From an uncultured Bacteroides sp. (GTDB lineage Bacteria; Bacteroidota; Bacteroidia; Bacteroidales; Bacteroidaceae), in contig CASFGA010000009.1 in the NCBI GenBank assembly GCA_949294185.1, positions 125,968 to 189,967 of the forward strand: a stretch of 64,000 bases of DNA. The letters are read 5' to 3'. Below, piece by piece: positions 34,713 to 42,006 of this stretch (the first letter of the stretch is position 1; every line of letters starts with the position of its first letter). The position numbers and the translations under genes are program-made. Under the pieces are notes generated by a model. It ran no database searches. It was given only the letters and a program-made list of their open reading frames with translations, and had not been told where the DNA came from.

Positions 34713-35045
34713 TTAATTAAATGACAAAACAAAATACAAACCATCTTCTAAGATGTCAAAGTGAGATACATCTGCCAGATTCCAATACTGTGGCTTAGTT
34801 ATAATTATATTGTCGGAATAATATGGTACTAAAGTTACCAACCAATAATCATCAATATAATAATCAGAATATTCATATTCCTTAGTACCGTAATCAATAT
34901 AGATTTTGGTAGGTTGATGTTGGTTTACGAGACTGATGATTTTTTCCGCAGACGACGGGTTCACAATCACTTCATCCTTGTCGCAAGAGGTTAAGGAAAA
35001 TGCACCGGAAAGCAGTGTGCAGCAGATAAAATATTTTAACTTCAT
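34713..35045 (-). CDS. Small uncharacterised lipoprotein
   Basis: 110 residues with lipobox SLTSC (lipidated C21) and an acidic, Tyr/Asp-rich body (IDYGTKEYEYSDYYIDDYW near 49-67). No known domain. First gene of the two-lipoprotein operon; a minus-strand -7 box lies 25 nt upstream. The pair may form a surface receptor or an adhesin with its partner, but that is a guess from co-location only. Confidence 0.72.
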   Translation of the reverse strand: MKLKYFICCTLLSGAFSLTSCDKDEVIVNPSSAEKIISLVNQHQPTKIYIDYGTKEYEYSDYYIDDYWLVTLVPYYSDNIIITKPQYWNLADVSHFDILEDGLYFVLSFN

Positions 35046-35069
35046 GACTTAAAGATTTTAAGGTTTCTT

Positions 35070-35077
35070 CAAAAATA
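35070..35077 (-). promoter_or_regulatory. -7 box TATTTTTG for the two-lipoprotein operon
   Basis: Minus-strand TATTTTTG fits TAnnTTTG; a TTGC lies 19 nt upstream. It stands between element C and the small lipoprotein gene. Confidence 0.5.
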
Positions 35078-35140
35078 AGAAAAATGAAAGGGAAAAGCAA
35101 GTTTTCTGATAATAATTTATAGCTGATAAGTCAAGAAACT

Positions 35141-35284
35141 CGTGTTTTGCGATGATGTTTCTTACAAAAGTTTTTTGTAAATCTCCTGACACGCTGACAC
35201 GAATGAACCTAACTCTTTGCCCGTTAATCTGTTATGCGTGTCAGGAGAAGTGTCAGGAATCGTGTCGGGGAAATCTCCTGACAC
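35141..35284 (+). repeat. Iteron-like inverted-repeat element C (GTGTCAGGA type), next to vapE
   Basis: Lead sequence 35141-35186 matches element B closely. Then reversed words TCCTGACAC (35184-35192) and GCTGACAC (35193-35200), a 37-nt spacer, forward words GTGTCAGGA (35238-35246), GTGTCAGGA (35250-35258) and GTGTCGGGGA (35262-35271), and one reversed TCCTGACAC (35276-35284). Order and spacing equal element B, but every word has changed from GTGTAGGGA to GTGTCAGGA. It begins 36 bp past the vapE stop. Confidence 0.8.
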
Positions 35285-35319
35285 GCTTCCTTTGGATGGA
35301 ATAGTTGACAATCAGTCGG

Positions 35320-37413
35320 TTAGATATGGATGACCCGATATAGTTTTCCTCGGTTTGTCCGTCTGTAGGTGAACTTGTATTTCTGCATCAGCTTGCCCAG
35401 ATTGGATACGACCCCTGCCGTGAGCTTCAGCTTCAGGGTTTTCGATCGGGCGTTCAGCAGTTCCGCAATTTCGATGAGGGTCAGCTCTTCCCCCTCGCCG
35501 TCCGACGGGGCGGGCTGGAGCATGCTGCACAGTGCCACCTCTACCGGAGTCTGCTGCTCGAAGCGGCGGTTTGCCCGGGTCAGCGCCGCTTCGTCCGCGT
35601 CGTCCATCCAGTAGCGTTCGCCCGTGTTGAGTGCCTGCATGGCCTGGGCGTAGAGCTGGCGGTAGTCGATGCGGATGTCGGTGCGTATGGTTCCCGTCAC
35701 TTCGATGCAGATGAATCGTCGGCTGCCCGACGGGTCTTTCAGCAGGTCGGTGTGGTTGCTTGTGGCGATGAACGAGGCATACCGTCGGACTTCCTCTATG
35801 GAGGCGGCGTAGGGCTTGCGCACCTTTACCGTAGGCTTTTGCAGCAGATGTTTCAGGAAGCCCTGCTGGCGGTCGCCGATCTGGTCGAACTCGTCGAGGT
35901 TGACGAGCAGGAAGCGCCCCAGTGCCAGTTCCGCATCGCGCTTGCTGCGGAAGTCGAGACTGTCAGTGTAGGCAAAACGCAGCTCCGGCGGCAGCAGGAT
36001 GTGGCAGAATGTCGACTTGCGGCAGCCCTGTGCGCCTACCAGCAGCGGAACGGTGCTGTTTCCGTGCTGCCTGTCCATGCCGCGCCAGTGTGCCACCATG
36101 CCCAAAAACCACCGGCGGAAGAAAATCCGCCACTGTTCCCCCTCCGCACAGGGCACACAGTCCGCCAGTTCGCGGATGCGGTCGCGCCCGTCCCATCTTC
36201 CCGTGCCCCACAGATAGTCCTCCACCGGGTTGTAGACCGGGATGCGGTCAGAACCTAAATAGCGGTCCACATCCCGGTCCCATACGGCGATGCCCTCCTT
36301 CAGCGCGTCCATCGCGATGCTGTTTCGTGCGCGCCGGTCGGCAGGCCTGAATTGGAAGTGCATCGAGTCGCGCCGGCGGTATTCCACCTCCTCCGTCACC
36401 GTGTTCAGCCGGAACTCGAAGCGGCGCTCCATGAATTCCTCCATCCGCAGCAGCATGGCCTGCTCTGCCGTCATCGCCGCTCCCCGTCGCGTGCCCCGGC
36501 ATTCCTTGTACAGCGTGTGAATCAGGGTGCGCAACACGAACCGGTCTGCATCCGGATAGTGCATCAGCGTCTGGCAGACCGTCTCTTCTTCCGGAATCCC
36601 CGCGTGGAAGCACGTTTCCGCCAGATTCACCAGCAGCGGGCGCAGGTCGTTTCCCCGCTTCCAACCCTCCGTTGCGTCTATTGCGTGTGAAAGGGCCGCC
36701 TCATACAGCTGCCGCACCGACAGCAGGGTGTCCGTTCCGGGTTCGAGCCGGGCGAGCGGATTCCCTTGCCGTTTCCGGCTTTCCGCGAAGGTCATCTCTC
36801 CGGGAAACGCCTGCGGCTGCTCCATGCAGAAGGGCGTGGCCTGCGGGTTGTAATAAGCCTCTTCGTCCATGCTCAGGCGGAATCGCGTTTCGGGCAGCGC
36901 CTCCTTCAGCGTGACGGGGAAGGGAAGCAGCGCCTGATAGCAGGCCACGGCCAGCCGGTAGGCGTGTGCGTGAAACGGCCCGTAGAGGCCGCGCTCTTGC
37001 GGCAGCGTTCCGTCGGGCAGGGAAAAGGCGGCCATAATCTTTACGCTCCTGCCGTCCGCTCCGGTAAGGGCGGCCACGGTCTGCGGAAGCAGCCGAGCCT
37101 GGGCCTTGACCTGCACCGCCTCGCCGCTTCCCGTCAGTCCGTCCGCTTCCAAAAGGATGATGCCGTTATACCGCTTCACCTCCTGTCCGTCCGCCGCATA
37201 TTCCAGGGCGGGACAGACCAGCGGAAGCCGGTCGGCATACCCGTTTCCCGCCCGCATCCCGTGCAGGAGGGGGACAGCCTGCCGGTATCGCTCCAGATTG
37301 CTCCGGTCGGCCTTTGTCGGCGATTGGACACGCTCCATCAGTGCTTTCACAGTCAGGAGACTACAACTCTCTTTTCCCGTCCGGGAATCCGTTCTGGTCA
37401 GTGTTACTCTCAT
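35320..37413 (-). CDS. VapE/VirE-family protein with BT4734-like N-terminus
   Basis: 697 residues from the ATG at 37413; the longer ORF start is not needed. The N-terminal part (about 1-180) resembles the BT4734-like/VirE-N primase-like region of Bacteroidales; the C-terminal VapE (PF05272-type) part, about 380-697, has P-loop VGAQGCRKST at 459-468, NLDEFDQ near 505 and the sensor-like FIATSNHTDLLKDPSGSRRF near 550-569. A related family provides primase/helicase-like functions in phage satellites. The gene is strikingly G+C-rich compared with its neighbours, a sign of transfer. It lies between element C (3' side) and a broken methyltransferase (5' side). Replication or defence role is inferred, not shown. 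Confidence 0.82.
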   Translation of the reverse strand: MRVTLTRTDSRTGKESCSLLTVKALMERVQSPTKADRSNLERYRQAVPLLHGMRAGNGYADRLPLVCPALEYAADGQEVKRYNGIILLEADGLTGSGEAVQVKAQARLLPQTVAALTGADGRSVKIMAAFSLPDGTLPQERGLYGPFHAHAYRLAVACYQALLPFPVTLKEALPETRFRLSMDEEAYYNPQATPFCMEQPQAFPGEMTFAESRKRQGNPLARLEPGTDTLLSVRQLYEAALSHAIDATEGWKRGNDLRPLLVNLAETCFHAGIPEEETVCQTLMHYPDADRFVLRTLIHTLYKECRGTRRGAAMTAEQAMLLRMEEFMERRFEFRLNTVTEEVEYRRRDSMHFQFRPADRRARNSIAMDALKEGIAVWDRDVDRYLGSDRIPVYNPVEDYLWGTGRWDGRDRIRELADCVPCAEGEQWRIFFRRWFLGMVAHWRGMDRQHGNSTVPLLVGAQGCRKSTFCHILLPPELRFAYTDSLDFRSKRDAELALGRFLLVNLDEFDQIGDRQQGFLKHLLQKPTVKVRKPYAASIEEVRRYASFIATSNHTDLLKDPSGSRRFICIEVTGTIRTDIRIDYRQLYAQAMQALNTGERYWMDDADEAALTRANRRFEQQTPVEVALCSMLQPAPSDGEGEELTLIEIAELLNARSKTLKLKLTAGVVSNLGKLMQKYKFTYRRTNRGKLYRVIHI

Positions 37414-37520
37414 TAGAATCAGGTTTTCAAACAGACTGTAAAGATACAACATCGCGAGACCGAAGTCAAGAGGGTGCACACCGCCGGCGGCTTATCTCTT
37501 TTATACAGAGCGACATAACG

Positions 37521-38066
37521 GTGAAAAGCGGGCTGTATAAAAAGGGACTGACATGGAATGACCCGGTAAAGGACGAGCATGTGGTGACGCTTCGCGAGGC
37601 CATCGGGAATCTGCCTTCGCTGGAGGCGGGAGAAGTCAGCGAGATAAAAAACCATTGGGCAAGAAAGCACCCTAAAGAGCAGATTGAATGGCTGCGCCAT
37701 ACCCCTGAAGGCTGTTCGGCTGTCGCCAACTCTGAGCATTATCCGGTCAAGCCTTCCGGCGAAAGAATCAAGAGCTATGCAAACTGCTACAAGCGAATGG
37801 TATGGGATGCCCCTTCGCCCACTGTCACCATGCGGAATGAAATCATGTCGTCGCAAGACAAGGTTCATCCCGGAAGGTGTTTGGGTAACGGACTGTGGAG
37901 TGACGCAAGAGTGCTTACTTTAAGGGAACTGCTCATAGTGATGTCTTTGCCGGCGGATCTGGATTTGCCGACTACGGTCAGCGATACGGCTCTCCGGCAG
38001 TTTATCGGGGAAGGCATTCCGTCGCTTATGGTCAAGAAAATAATGCAGGGAATATGCACGGACTGA
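37521..38066 (+). pseudogene. C-terminal fragment of a DNA cytosine-5 methyltransferase
   Basis: About 180 residues of homology (from GLYKKGLTWNDP to the stop) cover the target-recognition region and the last methyltransferase motifs: PSPTVTM near 37823, LTLRELLIVMSLP (motif IX-like) and GEGIPSLMVKKI (motif X). The catalytic PCQ loop and AdoMet motifs I-VIII are missing, so it cannot be active alone. The open frame continues upstream across the vapE start, but that part has no methyltransferase character. Probably the vapE unit replaced the 5' end. Confidence 0.75.
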
Positions 38067-38252
38067 CAGGTATTTCAATGTTTTCCAGTGCCGGCGTTGC
38101 CGAAACTTATCTGGAAGACTTAAATATACATATACGGCTTGCCAACGAGCTTTTGCAGGAGCGCGCCGATTATTACAGCCATTTCTATCCGCAGGTGGAT
38201 ATGGTGGTGGGGGATATTATGCGGGATGAGGTGTTTTCTGCCTTGAACAAAA
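38054..38252 (+). pseudogene. N-terminal fragment of a second DNA cytosine-5 methyltransferase
   Basis: Starts with an ATG overlapping the previous fragment by 13 bp. MFSSAGVAETYLEDLNIH, then ANELLQERADYYSHFYP and VVGDI, are the first AdoMet-binding motifs (I-III) of the same methyltransferase family as the neighbouring C-terminal piece. Homology stops near a run of seven A (38249-38255), after which the frame continues only to 38317. So a C-terminal half is followed by an N-terminal half, the reverse of normal order. Confidence 0.7.
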
Positions 38253-38363
38253 AAAGAAGAATACAGGGAAGCCATTGCCTTGTTGAAGAAAGGCTATTCC
38301 ATCCGCAACGTAACTAAACTGACAGGCAGAGCTATTTCTACTATTTATAAAGATAGTTTGTAG
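38253..38363 (+). pseudogene. Serine-recombinase C-terminal HTH fragment joined to the methyltransferase piece
   Basis: In the frame shifted at the A7 run, 36 codons read KEEYREAIALLKKGYSIRNV then TKLTGRAISTIYKDSL and stop. The RNVTKLTGRAISTIYK pattern is the helix-turn-helix tail of resolvase/invertase-type serine recombinases. No catalytic domain is present. It looks like a recombination scar or a remnant of an invertase that once acted here. Confidence 0.55.
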
Positions 38364-38609
38364 GAAATTGACATCCTCCCCTTCCTAAAGAAACGAGACT
38401 CGGTCGTCAACGACGGCAGCCTGCATAACAGAGCTTATGCTGTCTCTTCCTATACTTTACGCTGAGTCATGATAGTCTGGACACAAAGGAAGAGAATGAA
38501 AGGTTGTTGGTCGGTATTTGAAGATGGATGGTGTTATATTTACAGAATAAGACTCCTTTCGTGGTTAATTGTTATGTTTAAAGCAATCTGTGTTAAAATA
38601 TATAAATTA
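38364..38609. other. Non-coding DNA between recombinase remnant and NVEALA promoter
   Basis: About 245 bp with no ORF or clear structure that I can support. A GACATCCTCCCC stretch at its left end recalls ends of IS200/IS605-type elements, but no transposase or matching hairpin was found. Confidence 0.4.
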
Positions 38610-38653
38610 GATTCAACATTACAAATATAGACTTACATTTGTAATGTTGAATC
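38610..38653 (+). promoter_or_regulatory. Perfect 17-bp inverted repeat enclosing the NVEALA gene promoter
   Basis: GATTCAACATTACAAAT (38610-38626) is the exact reverse complement of ATTTGTAATGTTGAATC (38637-38653), with a 10-nt centre. The -7 box TACATTTG (38634-38641) lies across the start of the right arm and 29 nt before the ATG at 38671. Transcription would begin inside the right arm, so the palindrome acts as DNA, most likely as a dimeric-regulator operator that blocks or recruits RNA polymerase. It is too compact for an invertible promoter. Confidence 0.7.
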
Positions 38654-38670
38654 ACTTAAATCATATAACA

Positions 38671-38895
38671 ATGAAGAAGGAAAAATTATTTTTTGCATTT
38701 GCTGCTATTGGTATTGTAGGTGTTAATTTGTATGTAGGTATCAATACTCCCGAAAAAAGTGAGGATTTAACCTTGGAAAACATAGAAGTTGTTGGATTGT
38801 CAGCTAGCGAAACAAGATGCGATGCCTCAAATCAGAATCCGTGCGAGATTTCGGGAGTTGGTAAAGCTACAGGAAAATTAATTTTTGATAATTAA
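38671..38895 (+). CDS. Small exported NVEALA-like peptide
   Basis: 74 residues: a short basic start, a hydrophobic segment (about 6-24), then LENIEVVGLSASE (35-47), a diverged form of the NVEALA motif of small Bacteroidales secreted proteins, followed by C50, C58 and a Gly/Lys-rich tail. Two cysteines suggest one disulfide. ATG 38671 is chosen over an upstream ATG (38644) that lies in the palindrome. It heads a low-G+C operon whose other members are a propeller lipoprotein, a CxxC protein and a signal peptidase, the set expected for exporting, oxidising and trimming such a peptide. A leaky terminator follows, so the peptide is likely made in excess. Confidence 0.75.
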   Translation: MKKEKLFFAFAAIGIVGVNLYVGINTPEKSEDLTLENIEVVGLSASETRCDASNQNPCEISGVGKATGKLIFDN

Positions 38896-38985
38896 TAAAT
38901 TAATCTCCTTTTACAATAGGGTATTAAAACACTTTTTAAAGTGAACTTAATAATAAGAAGGAAAAGTATATTCTTGTACTTATTG

Positions 38986-39015
38986 GGAAAGTATCTGATT
39001 ATGCTTTCCTTTTTT
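38986..39015 (+). terminator. Intra-operon terminator after the NVEALA peptide gene
   Basis: GGAAAG (38986-38991) pairs with CTTTCC (39004-39009), with weak extra pairing inside, followed by TTTTTT. It lies 90 bp after the peptide gene and 109 bp before the propeller gene, which has no clear promoter of its own, so partial read-through is likely. Confidence 0.65.
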
Positions 39016-39123
39016 ATTTTATTTCTTAAAGTTTTTTCTTAAATTTTATTGATGTAATTCAATACTAAGCATGCGATTTTAATCCAAATACGATTAAAAA
39101 AATAAGAAACAAACCAGGTTCGT

Positions 39124-40176
39124 ATGAAATCTATTAATTTATCTATATTCATATTTATTGTTGGATTATTTTTTTATTCTTGCAATAAAGATAAAGAAGT
39201 CAAAGTTTTAACTTCCGAAGTTTTTCTTTTTGATTCAGAATTACATACTCCATATTTTTTGAGTGTAACAGATAAATCATTAATTATATCTAATACTCAA
39301 GGTGATACAATAATCAATGTTTATGATATACAGACAAGTACAAAGACAAATCAATTTCTATTGCGTGGAGAAGGACCAAATGAATTATTACATCTGATGG
39401 GGATACAATATTCTTCAGTTGACTCTTGTATATATTTATCAGACCCTTTTCGTAAGTTAATGTACAAAGTAGAAAAATATGAAGATACCAATCCTGTTAT
39501 TAAAAAAATATTTCAATATACTTCTGTTGATAATGAGCCTAATATAATTGGTGATTGGTGCAGATATATGTCGAATGGCAAAATTATTTGTGCAGGGATT
39601 ACCCCCGCTGGTATGTTGACCTATCTTAATCCCAATTTTACCATGATTAAACATTTTGAAAAATTCCCTGACAAGAGTCTGGTAAATGAAAATTTAAGTG
39701 ATATAGCAAATATAATGTTATATCAATCTTGTAGTAGTGTATCTCCTAATGGTACGCACTTGGCGGTAGCTTATTATGGAGCAGATATAATAGGTGTAGC
39801 TTCAACTGTTAATAAGGACTCTGTTTCTGTCAATTTTAATAAGAAAGCCTATCCTAACGATATTTACGTAGCACAATATAGCAGTCAATCTTCACAAGCT
39901 GCTTATACAGGAAAATCAATGTCTTATTATGTAGGAATTACATCTTCAGATAAATATTTTTATGTTTTGTATAAAGGTAAAAGAAATAGAGACTGTGAAC
40001 AAGGTTTAAGCAGAGCTGCACACGTAAAATGTTTTGATTGGGATTTAAACCTAATTTCAGAGTTTAATTTGGATCAAGATGCATTACAAATAGCTGTTTC
40101 TCCGGACGATCAATATATTTATGCGTTAACATCATCATCAGATAATGGATATAGAATATTAAAGTATGGTTTATAA
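39124..40176 (+). CDS. TolB-like six-bladed beta-propeller lipoprotein (BF3164-type)
   Basis: 350 residues. Lipobox FFYSC puts a lipidated Cys at 20. Repeated blade strands include SLIISNTQGDTIINVYD near 59, VDSCIYLSDPFRKLMYKV near 100, IICAGITPAGMLTYLNPN near 156 and IAVSPDDQYIYALTS near 322. Bacteroidales BF3164-like propeller lipoproteins are typically found beside NVEALA peptides, which supports both calls. Predicted anchored in the outer or inner membrane with the propeller in the periplasm, where it may bind the peptide. Its end overlaps the next gene by 11 bp. Very low G+C. Confidence 0.8.
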   Translation: MKSINLSIFIFIVGLFFYSCNKDKEVKVLTSEVFLFDSELHTPYFLSVTDKSLIISNTQGDTIINVYDIQTSTKTNQFLLRGEGPNELLHLMGIQYSSVDSCIYLSDPFRKLMYKVEKYEDTNPVIKKIFQYTSVDNEPNIIGDWCRYMSNGKIICAGITPAGMLTYLNPNFTMIKHFEKFPDKSLVNENLSDIANIMLYQSCSSVSPNGTHLAVAYYGADIIGVASTVNKDSVSVNFNKKAYPNDIYVAQYSSQSSQAAYTGKSMSYYVGITSSDKYFYVLYKGKRNRDCEQGLSRAAHVKCFDWDLNLISEFNLDQDALQIAVSPDDQYIYALTSSSDNGYRILKYGL

Positions 40177-40732
40177 AAAAAGAATCGTTTTCCTTTTGTT
40201 TTCTCTAATATTGAGTATAGCGTATTTTATAACTAAAGCTTCTGTTTTTAATTCTGTTTCTAATAATGAGTGGAAGAAATATTCATCAGAATATATAATA
40301 GACCATTTAAATGATACTATTGTATACCCTGATAGTATAAAATCCGAGTTTAATGATAGTGTTACATTTCAAGATATAAAGATTTTATTTGCAGTTGATA
40401 TGGATTGTAGTGCATGTAAGATAAAATTTGCATTTTGGAATGAATTTTGTAATAAAATGCTTTCGAAATATGGTATTAAAGTTCCAATAAAAGCATATAT
40501 AAGCGGTATTGAAACCTCTATTTATGAAAGAGTTAAAAAAGAATGGAACAGATCATGGGCTTATGATAAGTATGAAGAATTTGTTACAAAAAACAATTTG
40601 TTTGATGACAGATTTCAATCTGTTTTGATAGATGATAAAAATATTATAAAGCTAATAGGTAATCCTATGCATAATCCAGAATTAGCAAATTTATATGAGA
40701 AGACCATACTTAATTATTTTAAAAATAGGTAA
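40166..40732 (+). CDS. Membrane-anchored thioredoxin-fold protein with CSAC motif
   Basis: 188 residues. One N-terminal membrane segment (about 8-25) then a thioredoxin-like core: KILFAVDMDCSACKIKFAF near 72-90, with C81-x2-C84 in the position of a redox CxxC, and a C-terminal VLIDDKNIIKLIGNP strand (about 152-166) like the thioredoxin cis-Pro/beta end. It overlaps both neighbours. Inferred role: forming or reducing the disulfide of the NVEALA-like peptide, which has two cysteines. A related family reads TlpA/DsbA; the exact type is uncertain. Confidence 0.7.
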   Translation: MVYKKRIVFLLFSLILSIAYFITKASVFNSVSNNEWKKYSSEYIIDHLNDTIVYPDSIKSEFNDSVTFQDIKILFAVDMDCSACKIKFAFWNEFCNKMLSKYGIKVPIKAYISGIETSIYERVKKEWNRSWAYDKYEEFVTKNNLFDDRFQSVLIDDKNIIKLIGNPMHNPELANLYEKTILNYFKNR

Positions 40733-41387
40733 AATTATCACATTGTTTTTCTTGTTTATATTATTAAATATTATAATTAAATTATTTATTGTAGATGTAT
40801 TCAGAATTTCAGGATATTCAATGTATCCAACTTTAAAAGATGGAGATCGTGTTGTTATATTAAAATCTTACTATGGAATTAGAAAACCTAAAAGTATATA
40901 TGAGATTCCATGGTTAGGTATCTTTGCAAATTATGTTGCATATAAAGGTTATACAAACTCAATATTAAAAGAGACTAAAACTAAAATATGGGAAAAAAGT
41001 ATAAAATTATTTCCTATAAAAAGAGGAGATATCATAGCTTTCAATATTCCTCAGTATCCTAGTAAGTATGCAATAAAAAGATGTGTTGGATTACCACGAG
41101 ATTCAATAAAAGAATATGTAAAAGTGAAGGAATCTCCTTGGCTTACTCCCTTTGATGTTGTACCATATAAAGGAATGAAAATAAAGGAAAGTGAGTTGAC
41201 ACAAAGTGAGCATAAATTCATTATGCAAAATAATACTTTCAAATACAATTCAATAGATTCATGTTATATTGCTACAATGGATTGTTTTCTAGTTTTAGGA
41301 GATAATATAAATGGATCAGAAGACTCCCGAGTTTGGGGGTGCATACCAGAAAACAATATAATAGGAAAATTTGCTTTTAAGTTTTGA
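40695..41387 (+). CDS. Signal peptidase I (LepB-like), operon-encoded copy
   Basis: 230 residues. A single membrane segment (about 10-35) leads to catalytic S42 in GYSMYPTLKDGD; the general-base lysine K128 is in YAIKRCVGLPRD and LGDNINGSEDSRVWG (201-215) is box E. These are the family's S26 active-site features. A housekeeping signal peptidase is normally encoded elsewhere, so this copy within the NVEALA operon is probably dedicated to the peptide or its lipoprotein partner. The start overlaps the previous gene by 38 bp; no better start is available. Confidence 0.85.
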   Translation: MRRPYLIILKIGKIITLFFLFILLNIIIKLFIVDVFRISGYSMYPTLKDGDRVVILKSYYGIRKPKSIYEIPWLGIFANYVAYKGYTNSILKETKTKIWEKSIKLFPIKRGDIIAFNIPQYPSKYAIKRCVGLPRDSIKEYVKVKESPWLTPFDVVPYKGMKIKESELTQSEHKFIMQNNTFKYNSIDSCYIATMDCFLVLGDNINGSEDSRVWGCIPENNIIGKFAFKF

Positions 41388-41526
41388 TTACCGCAAACTC
41401 TTTACCCATATTATTAAATCGTTGATTGACAGAATTGTGTACCTCTGATACTTTTGACCCTATATCCAACTGAGATACTGACATCAAGATTATAAAAATT
41501 GGTACGGTATTTTTTACTATCAGCGG

Positions 41527-41552
41527 CAGTATGTAAGGATCCTTACATACTG
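41527..41552. repeat. 26-bp perfect palindrome at the broken end of a gene
   Basis: The 26 bp centred on GGATCC read the same on both strands (arms CAGTATGTAAGGA). It covers the point where the metallophosphoesterase remnant ends (stop 41543) and lies 139 bp beyond the signal peptidase gene. No T-run follows. It marks the right edge of the accessory island and may be a recombination or integration scar. Confidence 0.6.
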
Positions 41553-41956
41553 AATTTTCTACTAGTAAGCATCCGATAAATACACATTGAAGATTCATAA
41601 AGCAACAAGCTATTAATAAGTCCGGCTTGCTGGCATGTTGCTAGTAATGAAAATACTTCCTTCTTCCTGTCGGGGTTGACCGTGCTGAATATATGCCACG
41701 GCGATGCAAGGCTGTCGCTAAATACGACCTTATAAGGATGAAACTCCTTCACCTTGCCGGCATTTTCTCCTTCCTTTCTCAACTCGATGTAAGAAAAAGA
41801 AGGCCTTGAGGTGTTGAACACGAATGTGGCTCCCCGGGCGGTTACCTCTTGCAGATAAGGGCCGTGATTGATGGAAAAGTTTTTTTCAGACTCTTGTGCA
41901 TTTACGGGAATCCAAGCCAGCAGGCAAAAAACGAGTGATGTTAAAATGTGTCGCAT
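41543..41956 (-). pseudogene. Truncated metallophosphoesterase (purple acid phosphatase-like N-terminus)
   Basis: 137 residues with a signal peptide (ending PVNAQ) and a fibronectin-III-like strand set, GPYLQEVTARGATFVFNTSRPSFSYIELRK (interrupted here by its loops), as at the start of Bacteroidales exported metallophosphoesterases. The family homology fades near WHIFSTVNPDRKK; the following tail is unrelated and no phosphoesterase metal motifs follow. So the gene has lost its catalytic domain, replaced by the accessory island. It belongs to the ancestral backbone, immediately downstream of the glycan operon. Confidence 0.75.
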
Positions 41957-42006
41957 AAGTTTGTTATTTTGTTGTGTTTATTGTTGTCTTGTCTTGATTG
42001 GTGCGT

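Noticed and set aside
35752..37441. Many ORFs on the plus strand across vapE
   Set aside because: Shadows produced by high G+C content, which makes stop codons rare in all frames.
37314..37520. Upstream part of the methyltransferase-fragment ORF
   Set aside because: It overlaps the vapE start on the other strand and has no methyltransferase similarity.
38364..38400. Possible IS200/IS605-type end (GACATCCTCCCC)
   Set aside because: No transposase, no convincing subterminal hairpin and no second end found.
38610..38653. Invertible promoter
   Set aside because: The arms are only 10 nt apart; known Bacteroides invertible promoters have arms flanking a much longer segment.
41377..41598. 73-residue minus-strand ORF next to the palindrome
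   Set aside because: It overlaps the signal peptidase end and the remnant gene, and I cannot match it to any family.
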